From Eulemur rufifrons (taxonomy: Eukaryota > Chordata > Mammalia > Primates > Lemuridae), in contig NC_090989.1 of the NCBI RefSeq assembly GCF_041146395.1, positions 238,752,843 to 238,816,842 on the forward strand: a stretch of 64,000 nucleotides of DNA, written 5' to 3'. Made by a program: the position numbers and the translations under genes. A model generated the notes under the pieces. The model was given only the letters and a program-made list of their open reading frames with translations, was not told the origin of the DNA and made no database searches. Positions within the stretch are counted from its first letter, which is position 1. Each line of letters begins with the position of its first letter. Positions 11,094 through 22,213 of the stretch are shown piece by piece.

Positions 11094-11915
11094 TCAGAAG
11101 CTTCTCAAAAGAAGATAGAAAAATGGCCAATAAACATATGGAAAAAATACTCAACACCATTAATCACCAGAGAAATTCAAATTGAAACCACAATGAGCTA
11201 TCACCTTACCCCAGTTAGAATGGCTTTTGTTAAAAAGTCCAAAAACAACAGATGCTGGCATTGATGCAGAGAGAAAGATACATTTATACACTGTTGGTGG
11301 GACTGCAAATTAGTATAACTTCTATGGAAAACAGTATGGAGATTCCTCAAAGAACTAAAAGTTGACCTACCATTTGATCCAGCAATCCCGCTACTGAGTA
11401 TTTACCCAAAGGAAAATAAGTCATTTTATCAAAAAGACACTTGCACTAGAATGTTTATTGCAGCACAATTCACAGTCTCAAAGATGTGGAATCAGCCCAA
11501 ATGCCCGTCCGTTCATGAGTGGATTAACAAAATTTGGTATATGTATACCGTTGAATGCTACTCAGCCATGACGAAGGATGAATTAAGGCCTTTTGCAACA
11601 ATTTGAATGGAATGGGAGACCATTATCCTAAGTGAAGTATCTCAAGAGTGGAAAAACGAACACCACCTATACTCATTATTAAATTGGAACTAACTGATGA
11701 GCACACATATTCATAGAGGGAAGTAAATCTCTAATCAAGTTGGTGGGTAGTGGAGGGGATGGGCACAAACCTACCTAGTGAGTACAGTGGACACTATCTG
11801 GGTGATGAGCACACTTTTAACACTCACTCAAGTATTACAAAAGCAATTCATGTAACCAGAAACCTTTGTACCCCTGTAATACTTTGAGATAAAGAAAGAA
11901 AAAGATAACAACAAC
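11094..11915 (+). mobile_element. L1 LINE 3' portion with target-site duplication
   Basis: A 5'-truncated L1 on the + strand runs from 'caaaagaagatagaaaaatg' to the 3' end 'ttgtacccctgtaatacttt' and an A-rich tail. The flanks 'aaaatgagtttatct' (11079-11093) and 'aaaattgatttatct' (11916-11930) are a diverged 15-bp target-site duplication. It interrupts an older LINE. It is the same L1 region as the copies at 4829 and 17287, in opposite orientation. Confidence 0.9.
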
Positions 11916-11930
11916 AAAATTGATTTATCT

Positions 11931-11985
11931 GTGTCATTCTTCAGCTTACAACCTGTTAATGGAGCCCCATCAAAAAAACACTAAG
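11931..11985 (+). repeat. Ancient LINE (L2/CR1 group), continuation
   Basis: The sequence 'cagcttacaacctgttaatg' continues the 10480-11078 element beyond the L1 insertion. Confidence 0.45.
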
Positions 11986-12004
11986 AGAAAATATGAGGTC
12001 TTAA

Positions 12005-12460
12005 TGGTAAGGCACTTAGAAAAATATTTTCTTAAAAAGTGAAATATACACTTACCACAGGACCCAGCAGTTCTATTCCTAGGTTTCAATCCCAAAGGAA
12101 TGAAAACATATGCTCACACAAATTTGTAGGCAAATATTAATGGCAGTGTTAGTCATAATATTCCCAAACTGGAAGCAATCCAAATGTTCATAAACTGGTG
12201 AATGGATAAGCAAAATGTGGTATATCCATGCAATGGAATACTATTCAGCCACGAAAAGGAGCTGAAGTGCTAATACCAGTAACAACACAGATGAATCTCA
12301 AAGGCATTATGCTAAGTGAAAAAATCCAGATATTTAAAACTATTATATGATTCCACTTAAATAACATTTTCTAGAGAAGGTAAAACTGTAGGGATGGGAA
12401 GCAGATCAGTGCTTGCCTAAGGGTAAGTAAGAGATGGCATTGTGACTACAAATAGGCTCA
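12005..12460 (+). mobile_element. Old L1M-type LINE fragment
   Basis: The phrases 'gacccagcagttctattcct', 'tggtatatccatgcaatgga' and 'atactattcagccacgaaaa' are L1 late ORF2, heavily mutated. Confidence 0.8.
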
Positions 12461-12924
12461 AGAAAAAGCAAAATGAAACACCTCTGGTTTTTTGCATGTG
12501 GTAGAAGGCCTACTACCACTTGATCCCTCCCTCTGCCTGCAGCCTCAGTCCTTGTCATTCCCTGCCTTGTGTTCTGAGCTCTGGCAACACTGAACTGTAT
12601 GCACTTTCCTGTACATATACTGTGTGTATTGCTTGTTTGCTTTTTGTCACGTAGAACCTTTTATGTAATAAAGCTTCTTCCCATTTCCCATGTTTGTCCT
12701 TCTGGCTTACTTAAACTCACGTGAGAAACAGCCAAGGCTACAGGATGCTTTCTTCAACTTTGCGTTCTCTCCTAGCTAGGGTCAGATTGTCCATGCTAAG
12801 TTCAGAGGATGCTCTGTGCTTTTTAAAATTTACTTACTCCATTGTATTGAAATGTTTTTTTATATATTCGTATAACTCACCAAACTGTAAGTTCCCAGGG
12901 TACATGTGCCCTGATTTGCATTTA

Positions 12925-12990
12925 AAACCTGAGTGCTTGCAAAGTTCCTGGCACATAGTAAGCATTCAATTTACATTCTGTTATATTCAT
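12925..12990 (+). repeat. L2-like LINE 3' end
   Basis: The sequence 'gttcctggcacatagtaagc' followed by 'attcaattt' matches L2/MIR 3' ends. Confidence 0.45.
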
Positions 12991-13196
12991 TCCATTTAGT
13001 GGATGTACTATAAAGATGATTTTGCCTTTTGTTTTTAGAATGGGATTTACACCAGAATAACCCAAATCTGGGAGGGACAAGGGGAGAGAAAGTGTCATGG
13101 CATTTTCTCTTTGCATGGTATTTTCTCTTTTCCTTCCTTTCCTAATTTATGGTTTCCTTTGCTGTACTATATATAGCACTGCAGCAGATAGAAATT

Positions 13197-13622
13197 GTAC
13201 CAGTTAGGGTTCTCTAAAGAAACAGGACAGTAGGATATGGATATGGATGTAGAGAGAAAGGGAGAGGGAGAGTTTTATTTCAAGGAATTGGCTCATGTGA
13301 TTGTGTGAGCTGAGAAGTCCGAAATTTGTAGGGCCGGCGGCTCAGCAGGTTTGGAGACTGTGAGGCAGAAGCTGATGCTGTGGTCTTGAGACAGAAATCT
13401 CTTCTTCTTCAGAGTAACCTCAGTTTTGTTCTTGGGGCTTTTCATTTGATTGGATGAGACCCACCCACAATATCAAGGATAATCTCCTTTACTTAGAGTC
13501 AACTGATTGTAAACGTTAACCATTTCTACAAAATACTTTCACAGTAACAGCTAGATTGGCATTTGGTTGAATAGCTGGGTATTGTAGCCTAGCAAAATTG
13601 ACATATAAAACTAACCATCACA
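13197..13622 (-). repeat. MLT2-type ERVL LTR, antisense
   Basis: The segment starts 'cagttagggttctctaaaga', contains 'ggaattggctcatgtgattg' and 'gacccacccacaatatcaag', and ends 'acatataaaactaaccatca'. This is the reverse complement of an MLT2 LTR. No internal region adjoins it. Confidence 0.75.
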
Positions 13623-13689
13623 GAAATAGGCATCACATTTTTAGTTGTATAAGTTATCTTAGACTTCTCCTGGTTATCCAATCCCACCT

Positions 13690-13775
13690 TGTTCTGACCT
13701 CATTTTGTGGATGAGGAAGCAGGCCCAGGGTAGTTTATAGCTTCAATTCACAAAACTAGTTGGTAGCAGAGGGCT
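13690..13775 (-). repeat. MIR-like SINE fragment
   Basis: The sequence 'tttgtggatgaggaagcagg' is the antisense MIR core. Confidence 0.45.
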
Positions 13776-14477
13776 TGCAGGAAGCCCTCACAAATGAAAG
13801 CCCTGTTTGATTCCTGTTTGACTTACCAACTGAGTCATCAAGCATTGGGTTCTGCACCATTTATTAATCAGCTCTGAAATCCCAAATTAATTACTAGCAT
13901 TACTAGCACCTTTTTTCTCCCTCTCTTTATGAGGTTTTTTTTTTTTTTTTTTTAACTCAAGGGAATTTATGACTAGTTTGAAACAATTTTAAAAACTATA
14001 TGACATAATTCTGGCCTCAAGTCTTAAATTCTATTATTAGCAGTTACTGTCTTTTTGTATTTTGTTTAACTTCACTGGCTTATTACAGTGGACTGTGAAA
14101 ATGTATAAAATTTTTTCTATTGCCAGAGGTGGGAAACTTTATGGAAATATCATCCCCTTCTGCCGAACTGCCCTCTTAAATTAACATCTGATGAGGAACT
14201 AAATTATTTTAGGGAGTTGCAAAAGAAATGGCGGTTATTTTTTATTCTGCACAGTGTACATTTACAACTTTTCTATAAAATAAAAATAAGACTACTTGCA
14301 AATCAAACTCTAGATAATAGCTATAAATTACTTTTCCAGCAGGGAACTGAAAGCTCTGCAGGATAGCTCTATAATAAATTTTACCAACTCCCCTTGACAG
14401 GTGCATGGAAGTAATTATCTCCATAGTCTATGGGAAATTCTCACTTTGGAGAAATGGGGCTTGGAAAGTTACTACTT

Positions 14478-15280
14478 TTAACCCCAATGAACCACATTAG
14501 AAACAATTAGAGCATCATACAAATCAATTTCTGCATTTTCTATGAAGTATTTCACAAGAAACAAGATAGGCTAGAAACTGGGGGAAAAGCCAAGTACTTA
14601 GCTCACCCAAAGTCATTTTAAAGTTTTTAGCTCTAGATATTCAAAGAAAACCAGTCTTCATCCTGTTGAATTCTTGGGGAGAAAATCACTGGTTTTTATG
14701 AGAGGAATCTTTCCAATTTTCTTCAATTACAAATTCTACTTGATAGTGAGAAATAGAATTATCTCAATGTATATAGACAAAAATGCCTTTACCATTTTCT
14801 AAGAAAATCATAAGTTTCTGGATTGGAAAAATAAATATGTATTTTTTTAAATCCATTTCCAAAACATCACGACATTTAAGCACTTCAATTTAATGACAGT
14901 TGAGAAAAACTAGTGTGAGACTTGTCTCCCATAAAGCGAATCCACCACCATCTGGAAGAACAAGATCTATATGTATTTAGCCAAATACTAAGAAACTGCT
15001 GCTGTGATTTTGACTCTGTTTCCCTCTAAATATTTGATACTTCATAAGGTATTGTAATATAACTTTTTAAATTTTTAGTACTTTGCTCATGAATAACAAA
15101 GAACGTTCATGAAGAGTCAGAGGATGGGCTTCTATCATTATCAGAATTTAGGTGAGCTAAGTACTTGGCTTTTCCCCCAGCTTCTGGCCTATCTTGTTCC
15201 TTGTGAAATACTTGACAGAAAATGCAGAAATTGATTTGCCTGATGCTCTACTTGTTTCTAGTATGGTTTACTGGGGTTAA
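14478..15280. mobile_element. TTAA-bounded 803-bp inverted-repeat element, family unknown
   Basis: Left arm 14478-14614 and right arm 15144-15280 are 137 bases each and align as inverted copies without a gap, with about 14 mismatches (90%). The homology begins TTAACCCCA on the left and ends TGGGGTTAA on the right. The spacer (14615-15143) is AT-rich and has no open frame of note. TTAA at both outer ends is what piggyBac-type transposition leaves, but arms this long are not usual for that group. A simple inverted duplication is the alternative. Confidence 0.55.
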
Positions 15281-17269
15281 AAAAAAAAAAAAAATCAGCC
15301 TTTCCTACAAACTGGGAAAACCAGAGTACAGTGTCCTGCAGGGTAGTCACTATAACTTCTTTCTAATAGAGCTTGTATATTAAGTAATGTTGTTCTTTAA
15401 TAATGTGTTTAAATTACACTTAGAATTTATTATTTTGTTAAATGTAAGAAACTAAGAATTCCACCTTTCATGTGAGTAAGACTTCTTATTAAATTAAGGC
15501 ATAATCCTTATTTTAATGATTTTTTTGGTAGCTTACAATATGCTCTTACACATCTTTTCTAACTTATTTCTCAAAAAAAAATAGTGTTAGATGATATCAG
15601 TTTTCATTTCTCAAGTGAAGGAATTGAGGCAGTAAGAGGTTATGCATTTTCTCTTTCACACAACTATTAGGTGACATTGTTAGGACTGGAATCCATGTCT
15701 CTTGAGTCTAAATCCAATTTTTTAAAAACCTTTCCTCAAGTGACTCTCATTTACTGAATTGTCAGTGAGATTTTTGTACATAAAAATAAATTACTTTATG
15801 GACCATTACATAATACAGATTAGGCAGGATAATTTATGTGTTACAATTTCTGCTCTTAAAACCTAGGTATACTTAATTTATAGAATGTCAATTAAAGTAA
15901 TTGTATTTTAATATGAATAAAGATGTAGTGCCATACTGAAAATTATTTATGGTGATTTTTAGAAAAGCATTTTGGAAAAGTGTTATGCTTATTTTGTATC
16001 ATATGTGTATAGGTACACAAACACATTTGCCCACATATGTGTGTATTTACATAGGAACATATGTATATATGCATATGAACTAAAATATATTTGGATAGCA
16101 CCAGTATTAATGGGAAGAATGTATGTCATTAATACTAATTGTAGGTGTATTAAAAGTAATATAGTTGATGAATGTAGAATAGTTACAATGAAGATAGAAT
16201 TTTCTTTAGCCTTGGCTATGAATAAAATGTGATACGTAATCGTCCATTGAATTTTCTGATTTTTTGCCTGTTGCTGACAGAGAAAAAGATATACTTTAGA
16301 GAGGAGATTAAATTGTTAGGAAGGAGATACACAGCCAATGCTAATTTATAGTTAAGGGCCTTCCTTTAATTTACATGCAATTTTTGGTTTTGGAATAATT
16401 CATTGAAAAAAATTTTTCTGCTCTGCAAGCACTATGTTAATTACTGCAGTCTCACATTTTCAAACAACAGAGCATGTACTATGTATAATAATTCCTGCTG
16501 TTAGCATGTTACAATTCAGATCAGCAAAGATCTTCAGGAATTTTACTCATCAAGTAGTTGCTTTTGGGTAATCCAGCAGATGATGAGTGTCATTGAGAAT
16601 GCAAAGGAGATCTGATTATCTTCCAGCTAGGATGGACAATCACAGATGGTGGAGAAAGTGAAATCTGGATGGGCATTTTAGACAAGTGGTAGAATTTGAA
16701 GAATAGAAAAGATAAATAGGTTCAGGTACAAAGCAGGAGGAATAAACACAGCACGTTTGGTGGATGGTAAAGAAACCTGACTTTGTATGATGAATAGTGA
16801 GAGATACAGCCAAACAAAAACAGGGAAGTTAGGAGGTAAACAACTTTGCAGATGTGGAAGGTATGAATAAATTTGGTCTTGTGCCTATTGAATTTCACCA
16901 GCAATGTGATTTTCAAGGAGACCCTTAAAAAAGGCAGTGGGAGATACAGTAGTTGGCTTTTAAGCATTTGGTTAATGAAATGCAATGTTGGGAGGATTCA
17001 GAGCTGCAGCTAGAGGATGGAATGTCTTCTGCCTAGCGGTGACAGCTAACTTGGAGAGAATGAGTCATAGTTGGAAAGCACTGCAGCATCCTTTGGGCTG
17101 GGAACAGTGGTCATTTATCTAAGCTGTCTCTTGCTGCCGGTCTTCTTTGACATTTTTCTAATTTGGAATATGGGAAAAAAAAAATAGCATGAGACAACCA
17201 CAACTGCAGGCTCAAAATTAAGACTTTGAATTCAAAATGTGAGTTGATTGTATTATTTATTTTCTTCTT
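15281..17269. other. Intron 1 stretch, one MIR-like fragment, otherwise nothing recognised
   Basis: 15560-15710 resembles an antisense MIR. 15980-16080 alternates purines and pyrimidines ('acatatgtgtgtatttacat'). 16540-17100 may be a decayed LINE. No gene is visible. Confidence 0.4.
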
Positions 17270-17286
17270 TGAAAGTTGTGATTTTT

Positions 17287-18126
17287 AAAATTTCAAAATA
17301 TTATGGGGGTACAGATGTTTTTGGTTACATGGATCGCTTTTGTAATGCTTAAGTCAGGGCTGTATGTGTGCCCGTCACCCAGATAGTGTTCATTTTACCC
17401 CTTAGGTAGGTTTTTGCCCCCCCCCTCCTCCCCGCTACTCCGCTGCCTGATTTCCACTGAATTTTCCTTCACTCTGTGCACCTATGTGCTCATCAGTTAG
17501 TTGCAATTTAATAGTGAGTTCGTGCGGTGGTTGTTTTCCATTCTTTAGATAGTTCACTTAGGAGAATGTTCTGCAGTTCCATTCAAATTGTTGCAAAAGG
17601 CCTGAATTCATCCTTTTTGATGGCAGAGTAGTAGTCCATGATATACATATACCACATTTTGTTAATCCACTTATGAGGTGATGGGCATTTGGGTTGATTC
17701 CACATCTTTGCAGTCGTGAATTGTGCTGCGATAAACATTCATGTGCAGGTATAAAATGACTTCTTTTCCTTTGGGTAAATACCCAGTTTAGTGGGATTGC
17801 GGGATCTAATGGTAGGTCAACTTTTAGTTCTTTGAGGAATCTCTATACTGTTTTCAAAGAGGTTGTACTAATTTGCAGTCCACCAACAGTGTAGGAGTGT
17901 TCCTTTCTTTGTGCATCTGCGCCAGCATCTGTTGTTTTGGACGTTTTAATAAAAGCCATTCTAACTGGGGTAAGGTGATATCTCATTGTGGTTTTAATGT
18001 GCATTTCCTTGATGATTAGTGACATTGAGTATTTTTTCATATGTTTATTGGCCATTTGTCTGTCGTCTTTTGAAAAGCTTCTGTTCATGTATTTTGTCCC
18101 AAAAGACAAACAACCCCATTAAAAAG
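17287..18126 (-). mobile_element. L1 LINE 3' portion with short 5' inversion and target-site duplication
   Basis: A minus-strand L1 whose tail is at the left is flanked by 'tgaaagttgtgattttt' (17270-17286) and 'tgaaagttgtgcttttt' (18127-18143), 16 of 17 matching. The last 27 or so bases before the right duplication ('acaaacaaccccattaaaaa') are L1 sequence in + orientation, so the 5' tip is inverted. It is the same L1 region as the 4829 and 11094 copies. Confidence 0.9.
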
Positions 18127-18143
18127 TGAAAGTTGTGCTTTTT

Positions 18144-21100
18144 GAAATACCATCCCCGAGTGAGGTGATCGGTCTTACTTGCCTCACTTTATGCCACCTC
18201 TCAGTCAACGTTAACATTAATATTCACAAAAGTACATTGCAGTTCAGATCAACAAATCTTTACTGAGTGCCTCTTGTAAGGAATGTAATGATAGAGGAAG
18301 GCGAGTTTTTTGGTTTGGTTGGAATACAGAGTGTATGGGAAATGTAATAGCAGGAAAGATTAGAAGTATAATAAGCTCTCATGTTGCACTACATGGGTAT
18401 TATTGAGGGTTTTGAACCCTCAATGTTTTTAGGTTTTTAGATGGTACAGAGGATATATTGGCTGACTTGCCCTGTTCTGTTTTATTCAAATACCTTTTTT
18501 TAAGAAAATATAATTAAGTTTATTTTCCATTTGTGTATTTAGCATTTTCATTTACCTATTAGATATATACTTAGAAACATACATTTTCCCAAATTATTTA
18601 AATTATGCAGTTATATTTATACCATGTTTCTTTTTTTCTTCTTTTTTTTTAATTTCAGGATATTATGGGGATACAAACATTTTGGTTACATGACCTTTTG
18701 CTGATGGTCATTTAAATAGGTGATCAGTTTCTTAAATGGCAAGTATATTAGTCAAAGTATACTAAACAGCATTACAGAAATATTCTGTACATTAAACTTT
18801 AGTTTTAGGTACCGCTTCACTAGAAAATAATAGCACAAAATGTGGCAGCTAAGGAAACCAGAACTCTTCATTATAGGCCAAATGGACTCAGGGAACTTGT
18901 ATTCTTCACCTTGATTCTTATGCATAAAGTGAAAGGGAGTTTTAGTAATGTTACTTAAAGAAAAGGAGGAGAAAATATTTGCCATACTCCTAAGGAATGA
19001 GTCAGTTGTTATTTAGCCTACTGTTTAATTCAGGGCCTTGATATATTTAGATCCTTTGTGAGTTGGAAAAATAGCCCAGAGAACAATACAGATGTCATCT
19101 TGAATATTACTTTTTTCTCCCCATGAATCTAATTAGAGGAGAAATTTTTATATCAACCCACCAGTCAGGCCAGTATCAGTATTTAACTGCTGGCATCATA
19201 TATTTGGTGAACTCTCCCAGAGCAGCTCAAATGTCAGCTTTTATGGAGAAGAGAAATGATCTCTCCTCCTCTCTTCTCACTGATATGCTTTTCTGTCCCT
19301 CTTCCTCTCCTTTTCTTCTCTCCCTCCCTCTCTCTTTTTTGAACATGCACACATTGTACTTGTAAACCAAATTGTTAAAGCCCATACACTGAGGAGTTGG
19401 CCACAGTGTGTTACTAGGACTAGTTTTGAATTATTAATGGCCAGTGGGATCCCAGTATGCACTTTGATGCAATGAGCCCACTACTGTGTTGATAAGCTGT
19501 TGATGGATGCAAAAGGAGGGGATTAAAATCACTATCAGTTGAAAAACATAGGACTCAAAGTGTGATATAGGCCGTTGTGCTTTTTATTCTCAGCGTTGGT
19601 CAAAATGTGATTAACCCAAGGTTACCAGGATTTTAAATAAATGGAAGCATTTCTCAGGTACATTCTTTGTCCACTTTGCAAATAAGTGGACACACAGGTC
19701 ATGTGAGTGGTCTATCTGTTATGAGCGATCCTCTTTGGCAAAAATGACACCTTAGGATATAGTGAGTTTCCTGACATTGGAGACAGTCGTGTAAAATGGA
19801 GATGACAATTGATTTTGGGGTTGTGTAGCAGATGTTTCTTTATTGTGTCAGAGTTCAACTAGATCAGAGTTTCCCAGCCAAATTTAATGGCAAACCATGT
19901 ACTTCAAGAATAAGACACAAGATGGGCTGACATATGAGCTAAAACTGCTGTCATTGAACAAAGTGGGAAGGAGGGAATCAGTGTTACAGAATAAAAATTT
20001 GGTGATAGGGAAAATTTGGTATTAATAATCTTTAAGGCTCCTGCTATTCCTTATTTTCTATAACTTACATCTCAAAATACAGGTCAAGTCACTGGCACTT
20101 GGAATTTCACTAGAAGACTCTAAACTGAATTCTATCCTCCCTTCCCCTCAATTTTAAGTTTGGTAAAAATCCTTTAAGAACACAAGCCAAGAAGCTGGCT
20201 GCCAGACCAGATCACAGTTAGTACAGGCTTATCTAAAGGTGAGTCGGTATTGCTGCCAGACAAAGCCTGCATCTGTGCGGACTGCTAAAAGAGATGATAG
20301 CATCATCCAGGGCAAAGTTAAGTGACAGGGCTGATGTCCAGGATCAAGAGTTAAGACAGTGAATTCACCTCTGGCCATCTGAATGCAGTGGAACTTCGGG
20401 GAGAGAAGGCCAGCACCATGGACAGCTCTTCAATGCTGTGGTGCGAATGTAAAGAAGCCCGAAGTTTGGCATGGAAAAAGTGAGTTCAGGTCCTAGTTCT
20501 ACCTCTTCCTAGCTAAAGATGTTTACTATGGACAAATAATTTACTTTATGCAACATAGTAATAACTGTTCTATATAGTTGTAAGGGTACACATTAAATTG
20601 CAAGTGAAAGCATGTGTCACTGTTAATATGTTTTTATTAACCTTTCACTTTGAATCATTCACCTGTATATATCTAAGATTGTATTATGTTAATGCAAATT
20701 GCTACTACTTCTCAAAGTCTGAAACAACAATTAAATAAATTGATGAGAGAAACCAGGATACTGTAAGCATAAATGCACTTGATTGGTGAAAGAAGGGAAC
20801 TAGGATTTATTGTAGGTTTTTACACAGGTTATTACAATTTCTTATAATTATCATGCCATTTAATTTTCATAACCACTCTGTGTAACTAGCAAGGAGTGGA
20901 GGAACCATATTCCTCCTGTTACTACTGATGGGTGAAATGAATGGCTTGTGCTATGCAGGGCCGGAGTGGTGATAGAACTTTGACTCTCAGATTTGCCAAG
21001 GGTGGTCTCTTTTGAAGGTTTTCCTGATGGCAGGAAGCAGGAGTAAAAGACGGAGAGGAAGAGAGGATAAAGAATACAGTTCAGTCCCCAAAAAGGGGAC

Positions 21101-21889
21101 ATCAGAGTGTCCATGGCCAGAGATGGAGCCAGGTATCCGGGGGCCCCTTTAGAGGGAGGTGAACCAAGCTCACTGGGATGACCCAGGTTGTTGCTGAGAC
21201 TGCTTCAGGTTGGCCATAAGGGGGAATCCTATGCAAAGCCCTTAACCCAACTGCTATTGAAGGAAATTAGAAATCATGCTTTGATATCTGTGTGTGATAA
21301 AAAAAAGCATCCATCTTTACATTTAGGGCAATTTAAAGGGAATGAAAGTCTTGTGTCATTAGCATTCAGTATTTCTGTCTTTGATGAAATCAAAGTATCT
21401 TTCATGTAATCCCCTCATACATTTTTACTTGACTTAATTTGAGGCATTATTTCAGAATAAAACAGGATATCTAATTTTTTATGAATATACTTTTACATGC
21501 AGAAAATGAAAATTTGCACATTAATTGGTAAATATTAATATACATGTTTTATAATGGGAAATAATTGAGCATCTTTCCATATAGCTTGTTGTATATATAT
21601 AAGGATGCAGACAACTTTATGAGACAAGGAGCTTTATAAGACTACTATTCAAGTCCTTTTATCTGAAGATGAGCTGGGCTGTGTTTTTTTTTCTTAACAG
21701 TTTGATAGATGTTTGTGATTATCTGTTCAATAGCCCATTGAGGAATAGGTTGAAGAAGTAGCAATTTTCTACCTAGATAGCGTTTTAGATCCATTATCAG
21801 AAACGATTGTTCTGTGATGCTGTTGTCCCTTAGAACTCTCGAGGAAAATGTTAGTGATTAGGTGGTTATATAATGATTTATATAATAGA
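18144..21889. other. Intron 1 stretch with minor repeats
   Basis: 18632-18692 is a T-rich run plus about 45 bases of L1 3' UTR in minus orientation ('ggggatacaaacattttggt'), a very short L1 insertion. 19292-19341 is a C/T-only tract. 20497-20600 and 20830-20990 are probable MIR remnants. No exon-like sequence was found. Confidence 0.5.
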
Positions 21890-22085
21890 AAGAGCACTGG
21901 GGTTGAAATCAGAAGATACAAGTTTGAATTCTTGCTTCAGTGTCCCTGAGGCGCAGGGCCTTTGATAAGTTGTTTAAACTCTCTGAGCCACAGTTTGCTC
22001 CTTTGAAAATGGGAGTCTCCACCCAAGTCGGAGAATGGTTTGGAGATTACATTACATGATGTATGACAGTGCTTAAAATGTTTAA
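21890..22085 (+). repeat. MIR SINE close to exon 2
   Basis: The order 'gaaagagcactggggttgaa', 'tttgaattcttgcttcagtg', 'ctctgagccacagtttgctc' follows MIR. It ends 60 bases before SH3GL2 exon 2. Confidence 0.75.
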
Positions 22086-22144
22086 CACATCATCTTTTTA
22101 AAAGAAATGATTTATGGTAATTCTCCTTTTCTTATTTTCTACAG

Positions 22145-22213
22145 AAAGTGAGTGAGAAGGTTGGGGGAGCTGAAGGAACCAAGCTAGATGATGACTTCAA
22201 AGAGATGGAGAGG
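22145..22213 (+). CDS. SH3GL2: SH3GL2 exon 2 (residues 16-38)
   Basis: The exon has 69 bases, phase 0 at both ends, between an acceptor 'ttctacag' and a donor AGG|gtaagt. It encodes [20 protein letters not shown] followed by MER. Residues 16-38 cover the end of the N-terminal amphipathic H0 helix and the start of BAR helix 1. H0 folds on contact with membrane and inserts into the outer leaflet. The exon length is a multiple of three, so skipping it would keep the frame but remove this link. An old MIR fragment ends about 60 bases upstream (21890-22085). No alternative start lies in the exon; translation begins in exon 1, outside the window. Confidence 0.97.
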
